Below are positions 35,741-43,271 of a stretch of DNA of 55,460 bases, piece by piece (the stretch's first letter is position 1; every line of letters starts with the position of its first letter). The stretch comes from an uncultured Caryophanales bacterium (GTDB lineage: Bacteria > Bacillota_I > Bacilli_A > RF39 > UBA660). The notes beneath the pieces are model-generated. The model was not told the origin of the DNA. It worked only from the letters and a program-made list of their open reading frames with translations, and searched no databases. Where the stretch lies: NCBI GenBank assembly GCA_947302515.1, contig CAMYVT010000007.1, positions 1 to 55,460 on the forward strand. The letters are read 5' to 3'. The translations under genes and the position numbers were made by a program.

Positions 35741-36623
35741 CTCTTAATTCTTGTAATTTATCAGTAAACTCAATAGGAGCTTCAACTTCAAATGATAATT
35801 CTTTACCAGTTTTTGGATGATTAAATTTTATGTAATATGAATGTAGCATCTGACCAAACTCAGTACATATACCTTTTCCATATAAAGGATCATTATTAAT
35901 AGGATATCCAATATAAGACATATGTACACGTATTTGATGAGTTCTTCCAGTCTCTAATCTACATTCTATTAAAGTATTATTAGAAAATCTTTCTAAAACC
36001 TTAAAATGAGTAATGGCTTCTTTACCATTAACATCAGTAACAGCCATTTTCTGTCTATTATTTCTATCTCTTCCAATAGGTGCATCTACTGTTCCAGTCT
36101 CATGAGGAATAACTCCATCTACTATTGCAAGATATCTTCTTTCTACTTCTTTTTCCCCAATCATTGTGGAAAGTTTTTCTAACACTTCTTCAGTCTTAGC
36201 AACAATCATCAATCCACTAGTATCTTTATCTAATCTATGTACTATTCCAGGTCTAAAATCTTCTCCTCCAAGCTTACCATATTTATATAGTAGAGCATTA
36301 ACTAAAGTACCAGAATAATGTCCAGGAGCAGGATGAACAACCATTCCACTCTTTTTATTAAGTACTATTAAAAAATCATCTTCATAAATAATATCTAAAG
36401 GGATATCTTCAGGTTCAATAGAAATAGTATAATCAAGTTTATCATTAATTTCTATTACATCTTCCATCTTTACAGAATAAGAATTAGATACAACTTTATC
36501 ATTAACAAGTACTTTTTCATCTTTAATAAGTTTCTGTACTTTACTTCTAGATATATCTAATTTTTCAGATAAAAATTTATCTATTCTAGTTTCTTCATTA
36601 TCTTCAACAGAAATAATAACCAT
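35727..36623 (-). CDS. rluD: RluD-family 23S rRNA pseudouridine synthase
   Basis: 298 residues. N-terminal S4 RNA-binding domain (about 12-75: RIDKFLSEKLDISRSKVQKL) and catalytic domain with HRLDKDTSGL (about 130-139, catalytic Asp), GRTHQIRVHM (about 225-234) and NDPLYG. Converts uridines to pseudouridine in the 23S rRNA helix 69 in characterised members. Own terminator; no paired lspA gene as in many Bacilli. Confidence 0.93.
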   Translation of the reverse strand: MVIISVEDNEETRIDKFLSEKLDISRSKVQKLIKDEKVLVNDKVVSNSYSVKMEDVIEINDKLDYTISIEPEDIPLDIIYEDDFLIVLNKKSGMVVHPAPGHYSGTLVNALLYKYGKLGGEDFRPGIVHRLDKDTSGLMIVAKTEEVLEKLSTMIGEKEVERRYLAIVDGVIPHETGTVDAPIGRDRNNRQKMAVTDVNGKEAITHFKVLERFSNNTLIECRLETGRTHQIRVHMSYIGYPINNDPLYGKGICTEFGQMLHSYYIKFNHPKTGKELSFEVEAPIEFTDKLQELREKQI

Positions 36624-36657
36624 AATAATACCTCCTTAAATCAATAGTATTTTAACA

Positions 36658-36688
36658 CAAAAAAAGAGAATAGTAAAAACTATTCTCC
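36658..36688 (-). terminator. hsp20 terminator
   Basis: Stem GAGAATAG/CTATTCTC, six-base loop, seven T on the minus strand. Confidence 0.85.
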
Positions 36689-37105
36689 AATTTCAACATA
36701 TTTCTTTTCAGGTAACTTTTTCTCAGGATCTATTTTAGGTACTTCTAGAGTTAAAATACCATTAGTAAAACTAGCTTTAATATCTTCAGCTTCTATTCCT
36801 TCACCAATATAGAAACTACGAGAACATTCTCCACTATATCTCTCACGTCTAATGAATTTCCCTTTTTCTTCTTCATCATTAGATTCATTCATAGAAGCGT
36901 TGATATTCAAATAACCATCCTCTACATCTATCTTAATATTTTCTTTTGAAAATCCAGGTAGATCAACATCAATAATATAGTTATTCTCCCCTTCACGAAT
37001 ATCAGTCTTCATCATTGGCATTGGATGTCTTTCTTCTTTGTGAAAAAATGGATCATCAAAAAAGTCATCAAATAAATCATAATTTCTTCTAGGTACTATC
37101 ATCAT
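36680..37105 (-). CDS. hsp20: Hsp20 small heat shock protein
   Basis: About 141 residues from the ATG at 37105, nine bases after AAGGAAG; ATG codons at 37111 and 37102 are also possible. Alpha-crystallin domain (about 35-130): MKTDIREGENNYIIDVDLP, FSKENIKIDVEDGYLNI, the YSGECSRSFYIGE turn and FTNGILTLEVPK. The N-terminal VPRRNYDLFDDFFDDPFF is typical of bacterial Hsp20. ATP-independent chaperone. Regulated by HrcA through the CIRCE element upstream. Confidence 0.95.
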   Translation of the reverse strand: MMIVPRRNYDLFDDFFDDPFFHKEERHPMPMMKTDIREGENNYIIDVDLPGFSKENIKIDVEDGYLNINASMNESNDEEEKGKFIRRERYSGECSRSFYIGEGIEAEDIKASFTNGILTLEVPKIDPEKKLPEKKYVEIGE

Positions 37106-37194
37106 ATACATCAACTTCCTTTCTTTATATGTGTAGTTCTATGCACATTGTATAAATAATGTACCAGCAAGGATAACTTTTTCCTTACAATTAT

Positions 37195-37223
37195 GTTATA
37201 CCACTATAAATTAGCACTGTCAA
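37195..37223 (-). promoter_or_regulatory. hsp20 promoter
   Basis: Minus strand TTGACA (37223-37218), 17 bases, TATAAC (37200-37195). The -35 lies inside the CIRCE inverted repeat. Confidence 0.85.
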
Positions 37224-37237
37224 TAGTTAAGTGCTAA
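37211..37237. promoter_or_regulatory. CIRCE operator (HrcA binding site)
   Basis: TTAGCACTG-N9-AAGTGCTAA: the consensus TTAGCACTC-N9-GAGTGCTAA with the innermost base of each arm changed. It overlaps the hsp20 -35 box, so HrcA would block polymerase. Confidence 0.92.
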
Positions 37238-37254
37238 TTTATAAATTTTTATTG

Positions 37255-37288
37255 TAAAAAAGAAGTAAATTATTCTTTTACTTCTTTC
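37255..37288 (-). terminator. Terminator of the DUF2130 gene
   Basis: Nine-base stem AGAAGTAAA/TTTACTTCT with T run on the minus strand, overlapping the stop codon. Confidence 0.75.
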
Positions 37289-38439
37289 TTTTTCTTATTA
37301 TTTAAATCATCAAACATATCTTTCATAGTTGGATTATTATGAGTAAGCTTTTGTATAGTTAAATCTTCAGCCTTATTATTAGCAAGTCTTAAATTGTCAT
37401 CAGTTTTTTGTAAATGTTCTTTTATCTTTTGTAAATGATCAATACTCTTATCAATTTCTTCTATTGCCTTAGAAAATCTCTCACTAGCAAGCCTATAATT
37501 ACGATTAAATCCCTCTTTAAATGCATTAATATTTTCTTCAAAATGAGTAATATCTATATTTTGACTTCTAACTAATTCTAATTCATGTCTATATTCCAAT
37601 GACTTTCTTGCAAGATTCCTAATTAATGTAATTAATGGTATAAAGAATTGTGGTCTAATAACATACATCTTATCATATACATGACTAACATCAACAATAC
37701 CATCATTATATAGATCATTATCCATCTCTAGTAATGATACAAGTACAGCATATTCGCATTTCTTTTCTCTTCTATCTTTATCTAGTTCTTTAAAGAAATC
37801 TTCATTCTTATGTTTAGTAGCAGTTTCATCAGCTTCATTTTTCATTTCAAACATAATAGATACTATTTCCGTACCATTATCATCATAATCTTTAAATATA
37901 AAGTCTCCCTTAGATCCAGTTTTAGCATCATTATCCTTTTCAAAAGTAGCATTACCAAATAAAGGTCTAAGTTTATTAAATTCTGTATTACAATGTACTT
38001 CTAAAGATTCCCCTATCATCTTAGTAGATTGTTTAGCTTTAAAATCTTTATAGTAAGCAATTTGCTCATCTTTATTCTTTAATTTAGATTCATAATCATC
38101 CTTAATACTTTTCTCTTTTAATTCAAGCTCACTAATCTTCTTATCTTTATCTGCTAAAGCTTTTTGTTTATCTAATTCAGATTTAGACTCCTGTACTTCT
38201 ATTTTTTTCTTTAATTCAGATATTTCCAATTCTTTTTTAGACATCTCTACTTGAAAAGACTCTTTCATTGTAGCCTCTTTTAATTTAATAGAACTTTCTT
38301 TATCCTTTTCAGCTTGTTCTTCTCGTAACCTTATTTCCCTTTCAAATTCATGATCTCTTATTTGTTTAACAATAGATTGATAATCCATTTCATCTATCTT
38401 AAATACAGTACCACAATTAGGGCATTTTATTTCATTCAT
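37270..38439 (-). CDS. DUF2130 protein (zinc ribbon plus coiled coil)
   Basis: 389 residues. Short N-terminal CPNCGTVF half-ribbon, a long coiled coil (about 25-140, dominated by E and K), then the DUF2130 domain (about 145-310: GESLEVHCNTEFNKLRPLFG, DAKTGSKGDFIFKD, SIMFEMKNE, LDKDRREKKCEYAVLVSLLE) and a second helical tail. The GDF..EMKNE pattern recalls PD-(D/E)XK nuclease-like folds, which is inference. Function unknown; family is widespread in Firmicutes and Bacteroidetes. Confidence 0.85.
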   Translation of the reverse strand: MNEIKCPNCGTVFKIDEMDYQSIVKQIRDHEFEREIRLREEQAEKDKESSIKLKEATMKESFQVEMSKKELEISELKKKIEVQESKSELDKQKALADKDKKISELELKEKSIKDDYESKLKNKDEQIAYYKDFKAKQSTKMIGESLEVHCNTEFNKLRPLFGNATFEKDNDAKTGSKGDFIFKDYDDNGTEIVSIMFEMKNEADETATKHKNEDFFKELDKDRREKKCEYAVLVSLLEMDNDLYNDGIVDVSHVYDKMYVIRPQFFIPLITLIRNLARKSLEYRHELELVRSQNIDITHFEENINAFKEGFNRNYRLASERFSKAIEEIDKSIDHLQKIKEHLQKTDDNLRLANNKAEDLTIQKLTHNNPTMKDMFDDLNNKKKKEVKE

Positions 38440-38464
38440 ATTATCCCTCCAAATATATTATATC

Positions 38465-38493
38465 AAAAAAAGAGCAATCTTACGATTACTCTC
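38465..38493 (-). terminator. Terminator of the zinc-ribbon membrane protein gene
   Basis: Stem AGAGCAATC/GATTACTCT (one G-T pair), four-base loop, seven T on the minus strand. Confidence 0.8.
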
Positions 38494-39193
38494 CTGTATA
38501 AACTGGATTATCTAGTGTTGTAGTCTTACCAGCAACAGTTAATTTTAATACCTTTTTATCTTTAGGAACTGTATATCCTATATAACCCTGAAGCTTTTCT
38601 CCAGGAGATATCTTATTATTAAGAAGAGAAGGATATTCTGCTTTTCCTTGTACTGCCTTTTCAAACATTCCAGTTTTTAAATCAGCCATTTTAACAGCAT
38701 AATCATCAGCTGTAAGTTTAACATCAAATCCAGTAATACTATCTTCTTCATCACCTTTATTTTCACATGTTATATGAAAAGCAATCTTTTGATAACCCTC
38801 TGGTGTATTATATTGATCAGGAAAATTATCAGAAACATAAGAATATAATTCATATGAATCTTGTTTACATGTAATACCCTCTTTAGCTGTCTGTTCTTCT
38901 ATATCACTTTTACCATGCATTCCAAACATAGTTATAAAGAACAATACGATACTAAAAACAATAATAACTGCTGCTATAACAAATACAAATTTAACAGGTT
39001 TATTAAAATCTTCTTGTATTTTCTTAGATTGTTCAATATTCTGTTGTCTTATTATTTCTTTTTCTTTTTCCTCTTGTTCTTTATATTTTTTTATTTTTTC
39101 AGTACAATTAGCCCCACAGTTAGGACATTTGTGATCTTTTTCTGTAATTGGAACTCCACAATAATCACATTCTAATTCAATTTTCTTTTCCAT
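38486..39193 (-). CDS. Zinc-ribbon, single-helix, DUF4352-like protein
   Basis: 235 residues. N-terminal zinc ribbon CDYCGV..CPNCGANC (about 9-29), a charged coiled region, one membrane helix (about 69-90, FVFVIAAVIIVFSIVLFF) and an extracellular beta domain (about 110-230) ending in KTTTLDNPVYTGE; IAFHITCENKGDEEDSIT fits DUF4352-like folds. The same outer domain type recurs at 17074 and 50425. Function unknown. Confidence 0.65.
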   Translation of the reverse strand: MEKKIELECDYCGVPITEKDHKCPNCGANCTEKIKKYKEQEEKEKEIIRQQNIEQSKKIQEDFNKPVKFVFVIAAVIIVFSIVLFFITMFGMHGKSDIEEQTAKEGITCKQDSYELYSYVSDNFPDQYNTPEGYQKIAFHITCENKGDEEDSITGFDVKLTADDYAVKMADLKTGMFEKAVQGKAEYPSLLNNKISPGEKLQGYIGYTVPKDKKVLKLTVAGKTTTLDNPVYTGE

Positions 39194-39202
39194 TTATATC
39201 AC

Positions 39203-40006
39203 CTATTCAAAATAATTATTCTTTTTTCCAAATAAAGCTTTTATAAATCTGCCCATTGCTCTACTAGTAGTTAACCATGTAAATTTAGCATGATTTTTAG
39301 TATTATTAGAAATCTTATCTACCATAAAATCAGCAATTACTTCAGGTTTATCACCTAAAATATTATAAACATTTTTTGTTTTATTTGATAACTCTATTGT
39401 ATCACCATCACCCATAGATGTACTAATAAAATTTGTAATCATAATTCCAGGAGTTATTTTACCAATTTTTACATAGCCACCATTGTCATCAGATTCCTTA
39501 GCAAGAGCATCAGTAAAATAAGTAACAGCTCTTTTACTAGTACCATAAATAGATAAACCAGTCATAACAGCATTATTGGATCCATAACCTTCTACATTGT
39601 AAATTGCTCCACTCTTTTGTTTTAACATAATGGGCATAATACATTTACTGCAAAGCATAGTTCCTTTTAGATCAATATCAATAAGTCTATCAATAACTTT
39701 AGAATCTAGTTCCCATATAGGTTTCATAGGTTGATTGACACCAGCATTATTAATCCAAATATCAATAGTTTTAAACTTATCTAAAACTTTATTAATTAAA
39801 CTATTAATATCTTCCTCTTTAGTAACATCCATCTTAAAAGAAAGAATATTTCCTTTAGATGGAACATGAGATAACTTATCCATTGCTTTATCAAGTTCAT
39901 TTACATTAACATCACAAAGTACAACATTAAATCCTCTTCTACGAAAACTCTCTAACATAGCATATCCAAATCCCCTAGCACTACCAGTAATCACAACAGT
40001 CTTCAC
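39203..40006 (-). CDS. SDR-family oxidoreductase
   Basis: 267 residues with a GTG start at 40006 after GGGAGTGAT. Rossmann motif TGSARGFGYAML (about 7-18), NNAG (about 88-91), and the active-site YGTSKRA (Tyr-x3-Lys, about 154-160). Short-chain dehydrogenase/reductase; NAD(P) and substrate preference cannot be told. Four bases from the HAD gene; likely one operon with it and desulfoferrodoxin. Confidence 0.9.
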   Translation of the reverse strand: MKTVVITGSARGFGYAMLESFRRRGFNVVLCDVNVNELDKAMDKLSHVPSKGNILSFKMDVTKEEDINSLINKVLDKFKTIDIWINNAGVNQPMKPIWELDSKVIDRLIDIDLKGTMLCSKCIMPIMLKQKSGAIYNVEGYGSNNAVMTGLSIYGTSKRAVTYFTDALAKESDDNGGYVKIGKITPGIMITNFISTSMGDGDTIELSNKTKNVYNILGDKPEVIADFMVDKISNNTKNHAKFTWLTTSRAMGRFIKALFGKKNNYFE

Positions 40007-40010
40007 TAAA

Positions 40011-40655
40011 TCACTCCCTAAAAATATAAGTCATTATTGAAGGAAGTTCAGAAATATCAGTAATAGAATATTTAGTAACTAAATCTTCCCCAAATCCATA
40101 CTTAGCACAAACAAACATTCCACCAGCATCAGCCGCAGAAACTTGATCTTTTAAAGTATCACCAATATATACAAATCTATTAGCTTGATATTTATCTTTT
40201 AATTTACGAATAGCTTCTGCTTTAGAAATAAAGAAATTAGAAGCAGCAATTGAATCAGTAATATAATCTTCTACTCCTGCAGTTTTAATAAAATTATTAA
40301 TATATGCTTTACTAGAACAATTACTAACTATACATAAAGTATATTTTTCAGATAATTTTTTAATAGTTTCATAAACATTAGGATATACCTTACCAACTTC
40401 TAAACTACTATCAAGTAATTTATCATAATCTTCATATATTTTATTTAATAAATCTAAAGCATCTTTTTTATCTAATTTAGGAAAATATCTTTCAGCACAA
40501 ACATCAAACTCAAAGCCCATATTATCAACAATAACGTCTTTACTTACTTCAAAATCATAATTATTTTTTTTTAAATAGTCATTAACTACTTTATATGTAG
40601 AATCAGCAGTATCCCATAATGTACCATCTAGATCGAATAGTATCATATCCTTCAT
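40011..40655 (-). CDS. HAD-superfamily hydrolase (phosphoglycolate phosphatase-like)
   Basis: 214 residues. HAD motifs: I ILFDLDGTLWDT (about 4-15), II LCIVSNCSS (about 112-120), III Lys in SKAEAIRKL, IV YIGDTLKDQVSAADAG (about 173-188). A helical cap (about 16-90) is like PGP/Gph. Phosphomonoesterase; substrate unknown. Upstream of the SDR gene and 12 bases from desulfoferrodoxin. Confidence 0.9.
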   Translation of the reverse strand: MKDMILFDLDGTLWDTADSTYKVVNDYLKKNNYDFEVSKDVIVDNMGFEFDVCAERYFPKLDKKDALDLLNKIYEDYDKLLDSSLEVGKVYPNVYETIKKLSEKYTLCIVSNCSSKAYINNFIKTAGVEDYITDSIAASNFFISKAEAIRKLKDKYQANRFVYIGDTLKDQVSAADAGGMFVCAKYGFGEDLVTKYSITDISELPSIMTYIFRE

Positions 40656-40666
40656 ATTATCACCTA

Positions 40667-41038
40667 CTAATTACTTTTCCATAAACCATGTAAATTACAA
40701 TAAGCATATGCTGCAAAAATTTCTTCTTCATCTCCTAAAGTAAATTTACAAACAGGTTCATCTCCAGGAGCTAAATAACTAATTTTAATATCTTTATTAG
40801 TTTCTAATACCATAAATTCAATATAATGATTTTCTTCCATAGGATGTATTACTTCACCACATGTAACAGTAACTAATCTATCATTTACCTCTACTACTGG
40901 TACATGTTTTTCTACCGCAGCATCTACAGTATTAGCTTTTAATTCAATCATGTCTTTACCACAACAATTAAGTTTACCAGCACCTTCATGTAATAAATAA
41001 ACTATATTTCCACAAGTCATACATTTAAATATTCTCAT
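40667..41038 (-). CDS. dfx: Desulfoferrodoxin (superoxide reductase)
   Basis: 123 residues. Desulforedoxin-type centre I with Cys6, Cys9, Cys25, Cys26 (KCMTC, NCCG), and centre II ligands in EKHVP (His45), IHP (His65), NHY (His71) and YCNLHG (Cys114, His117). Glu44 next to His45 is also kept. Reduces superoxide to peroxide without making oxygen, in the cytoplasm of anaerobes. Head of the dfx-HAD-SDR group. Confidence 0.96.
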   Translation of the reverse strand: MRIFKCMTCGNIVYLLHEGAGKLNCCGKDMIELKANTVDAAVEKHVPVVEVNDRLVTVTCGEVIHPMEENHYIEFMVLETNKDIKISYLAPGDEPVCKFTLGDEEEIFAAYAYCNLHGLWKSN

Positions 41039-41072
41039 AATTATACCTCCATACTATATTTATATTTTAACA

Positions 41073-41103
41073 CAAAAAAAATCTAGTCGTAAACTAGATT
41101 TAA
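41073..41103 (-). terminator. Terminator of the four-helix membrane protein gene
   Basis: Nine-base stem AAATCTAGT/ACTAGATTT with T run on the minus strand, just past the stop at 41104. Confidence 0.85.
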
Positions 41104-41613
41104 TTAAGCATAATTTGGTTCTCTTGTCTTAGAAGTACTTCTCTTAGTATTTCTAACAGGTACAACTTTCTTCTTAATAGCAGTAGCTCTTTTCTTTCTG
41201 GGTCTTTTAACCTTAATTCCAAATTTCTTACACAATTCATAATAACCTAAAGGTTTATAAATCAATTCAACATTAGATATACGATAAATATTTTTCATTA
41301 TACTAAAACCAGTAAGTATTAATAATCCAGAAAATGGAATAATTGCATTCATAATCATAATAGCAATTAATTCTAATATTAAATAACCACAAGTTATTAT
41401 TTTATATTTAATATTTTCTAAATGTAGAAACATTAATTCAATAGAAACAACTACCACTTCAGCAATAATGCCAATAATCATTAAAAAATTAGTATAAATA
41501 CTACTAATAGCTTCACCAAAATGCATCATAGCAGCACATAATAAACATACAATACCCACTAGTACACAACAAGTTTCAATAACATTCAAATTTTTATGAA
41601 TTTTTTTATCCAT
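41104..41613 (-). CDS. Hypothetical four-helix membrane protein with basic tail
   Basis: 169 residues. Four hydrophobic helices (about 8-28, 36-60, 70-90, 92-110) are followed by a basic C-terminal tail of about 40 residues (RPRKKRATAIKKKVVPV). No recognised family. Single gene with its own terminator. The tail may bind nucleic acid or acidic lipid, but this is guesswork. Confidence 0.6.
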   Translation of the reverse strand: MDKKIHKNLNVIETCCVLVGIVCLLCAAMMHFGEAISSIYTNFLMIIGIIAEVVVVSIELMFLHLENIKYKIITCGYLILELIAIMIMNAIIPFSGLLILTGFSIMKNIYRISNVELIYKPLGYYELCKKFGIKVKRPRKKRATAIKKKVVPVRNTKRSTSKTREPNYA

Positions 41614-41668
41614 ACAAATCCCCCCGATAACTAGTTCAATATTATATCAAAAACTAAGGGATTTGTAA

Positions 41669-41698
41669 AGAAAAAAACACTTTCAAAGAAGTGTTTTA
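41669..41698 (-). terminator. Terminator of the 41702-42139 gene
   Basis: Stem AAAACACTT/AAGTGTTTT, five-base loop, seven T on the minus strand. Confidence 0.85.
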
Positions 41699-41701
41699 TT
41701 A

Positions 41702-42139
41702 TTAAATATTTCTATAATTAGCTTTCCATATACCATATATAGAGCTACCCTCTATAATAGCAATTTGTTGAGGAGTTACTTCAAAGTATACAATTCCATC
41801 AACTGTAATTTGTCCTTCTAAAGCCTGTAAATGAAATTGCTGAAGAATATTTTGATTTACAAAGAAATGATCTTTATAGCAACAAACATCAAATTCGTGA
41901 TCTGGCTTTTCTTCAGGTATAACTACATATATTTTTAAATCACTTTCTCTCTGTAATGCAAAAGAAGAATGATTACTAGCACATAAAGATCCAATTTCTT
42001 CAGGAGTAACTTGATAATAATACTCATCATTAATAATAACGAAAACAGTATTATCACCTATTTGATTATGATTACAAATAGATTCATTTAAAAAGTATTT
42101 ACCATCAACAGAAATAACAACAATTTTATCTGTATCCAT
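41702..42139 (-). CDS. Hypothetical soluble protein
   Basis: 145 residues from the ATG at 42139 after GAGGTG. Two similar halves seem present: GKYFLNESIC..YYYQVTPEEIGSL and DHFFVNQNIL..VYFEVTPQQIAII, so a tandem duplication of a small beta-rich unit is likely. No membrane helix. Family not recognised. Sits downstream of the metallothionein-like gene, separated by a terminator. Confidence 0.6.
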   Translation of the reverse strand: MDTDKIVVISVDGKYFLNESICNHNQIGDNTVFVIINDEYYYQVTPEEIGSLCASNHSSFALQRESDLKIYVVIPEEKPDHEFDVCCYKDHFFVNQNILQQFHLQALEGQITVDGIVYFEVTPQQIAIIEGSSIYGIWKANYRNI

Positions 42140-42191
42140 AACCAACACCTCTTATCATATAAAGTATAACATAAATATAATTATTAGTATA

Positions 42192-42221
42192 TAAAAAAGA
42201 GAAATAATACTATTTCTCTTC
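42192..42221 (-). terminator. Terminator of the metallothionein-like gene
   Basis: Ten-base stem AAGAGAAATA/TATTTCTCTT, three-base loop, T run on the minus strand; overlaps the stop codon. Confidence 0.85.
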
Positions 42222-42368
42222 ATTACAAGTACATTCTTTTCCCTCATGACAACCACATGTACATGTATCATCACATTTGCAATTTTCATCAGTACAAGTA
42301 CACTCTTTTCCTTCTTGACAACCGCATGTACAATCAGGTCCACAATTACAATTTTTTTGTTCTTCCAT
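42210..42368 (-). CDS. Metallothionein-like 14-cysteine protein
   Basis: 52 residues, start after GGAGGGATAAA. Fourteen cysteines in C-x-C pairs, no aromatic residue, and two tandem repeats of the form C-x-C-x(2-3)-CTCGC-x-EGKECTC (about 7-25 and 30-48). This is the composition of bacterial metallothioneins, which chelate Zn, Cd or Cu in the cytoplasm. It lies 20 bases downstream of a CDF metal exporter, so a metal-buffering role in the same unit is likely. A longer frame-shifted reading of the same DNA lacks the cysteine pattern and is not used. Confidence 0.8.
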   Translation of the reverse strand: MEEQKNCNCGPDCTCGCQEGKECTCTDENCKCDDTCTCGCHEGKECTCNEEK

Positions 42369-42388
42369 TTTATCCCTCCTATTATCTA

Positions 42389-43270
42389 TTAATGATGATG
42401 CGAATGAGAAACAGTTTCTAATTCAACATGACACTCTTCATCACCACAAACTTCTTCTTCTGTTTCTAATATTGAATGAACAATATTATGTTCCTCTAAT
42501 TCTTCTCTAATTTCTTTTTTTATTCTAGATACATCTTTTGCCTTAGAAACAATATGCATAGTTGCATAATTATGAAATCCATCAATACTCCATACATGAA
42601 TATGATGAATATCATCAACATCTTTTATTTTTAACAAATGCTTTTTCAAATCTTCTATATCAATATCATCAGGAGTTTTTACTAAGAAAATATTCAATAC
42701 TTTCTTTAGGTTCTTAAGAGCATGATAAAGAATATATAAAGCTATTCCAATACTCATAATAGAATCCAATATTCTAATATCAGTAAAGTTCATAATAATA
42801 GCACCAATAAGTACTACTATCCATCCTAATACATCTTCTAGCATATGTAAATTAACAGACTTTTGATTAATTGAGTCTCCTTCTCTAGTAACATATGCAG
42901 CAATAAAGTTTAGTATCACTCCAATAATTGCAAATACAATCATACCACTATAATTAATTTCTACTGGATTAATTAATCTACTAACAGCACCAATTATAAC
43001 TAATACAGACCCAACCAAAAGTATTGTAGTAGTAATTACACCACCTAATACAGAATATCTAATATACCCATAAGTATATTCGTTATCAGCCTTCTTTTTA
43101 CTTTTTCTTTCCATGAAATATGAAATACCAATAGAAATAGCATCTCCCAAATCATGGATTGAATCAGAAAGAATTGCTACTGAATTAGTAAACAAACCTC
43201 CAAAAAACTCAAATATTGAAAAAGCTAAATTTAATATAAAAGCTATTAATATATTTTTTTCTGTTTTCAT
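42389..43270 (-). CDS. Cation diffusion facilitator (CDF) metal exporter
   Basis: 293 residues from the ATG at 43270, ten bases after AAGGA. Six helices in the first 200 residues with the metal-site motifs DSIHDLGD (about 38-45) and HMLEDVLGW (about 143-151). The cytoplasmic domain (about 205-275) contains HHIHVWSIDG. The C terminus is unusual in carrying CGDEECHVE and ends SHSHHH, adding extra metal ligands. Exports Zn/Cd-type ions by proton exchange. Its start overlaps the FtsX-like gene's stop. Confidence 0.93.
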   Translation of the reverse strand: MKTEKNILIAFILNLAFSIFEFFGGLFTNSVAILSDSIHDLGDAISIGISYFMERKSKKKADNEYTYGYIRYSVLGGVITTTILLVGSVLVIIGAVSRLINPVEINYSGMIVFAIIGVILNFIAAYVTREGDSINQKSVNLHMLEDVLGWIVVLIGAIIMNFTDIRILDSIMSIGIALYILYHALKNLKKVLNIFLVKTPDDIDIEDLKKHLLKIKDVDDIHHIHVWSIDGFHNYATMHIVSKAKDVSRIKKEIREELEEHNIVHSILETEEEVCGDEECHVELETVSHSHHH

Positions 43271-43271
43271 A

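Noticed and set aside
42155..42343. A 62-codon frame rich in V and M
   Set aside because: It is the wrong frame of the metallothionein-like gene, whose frame has the ribosome site and the ordered cysteines.
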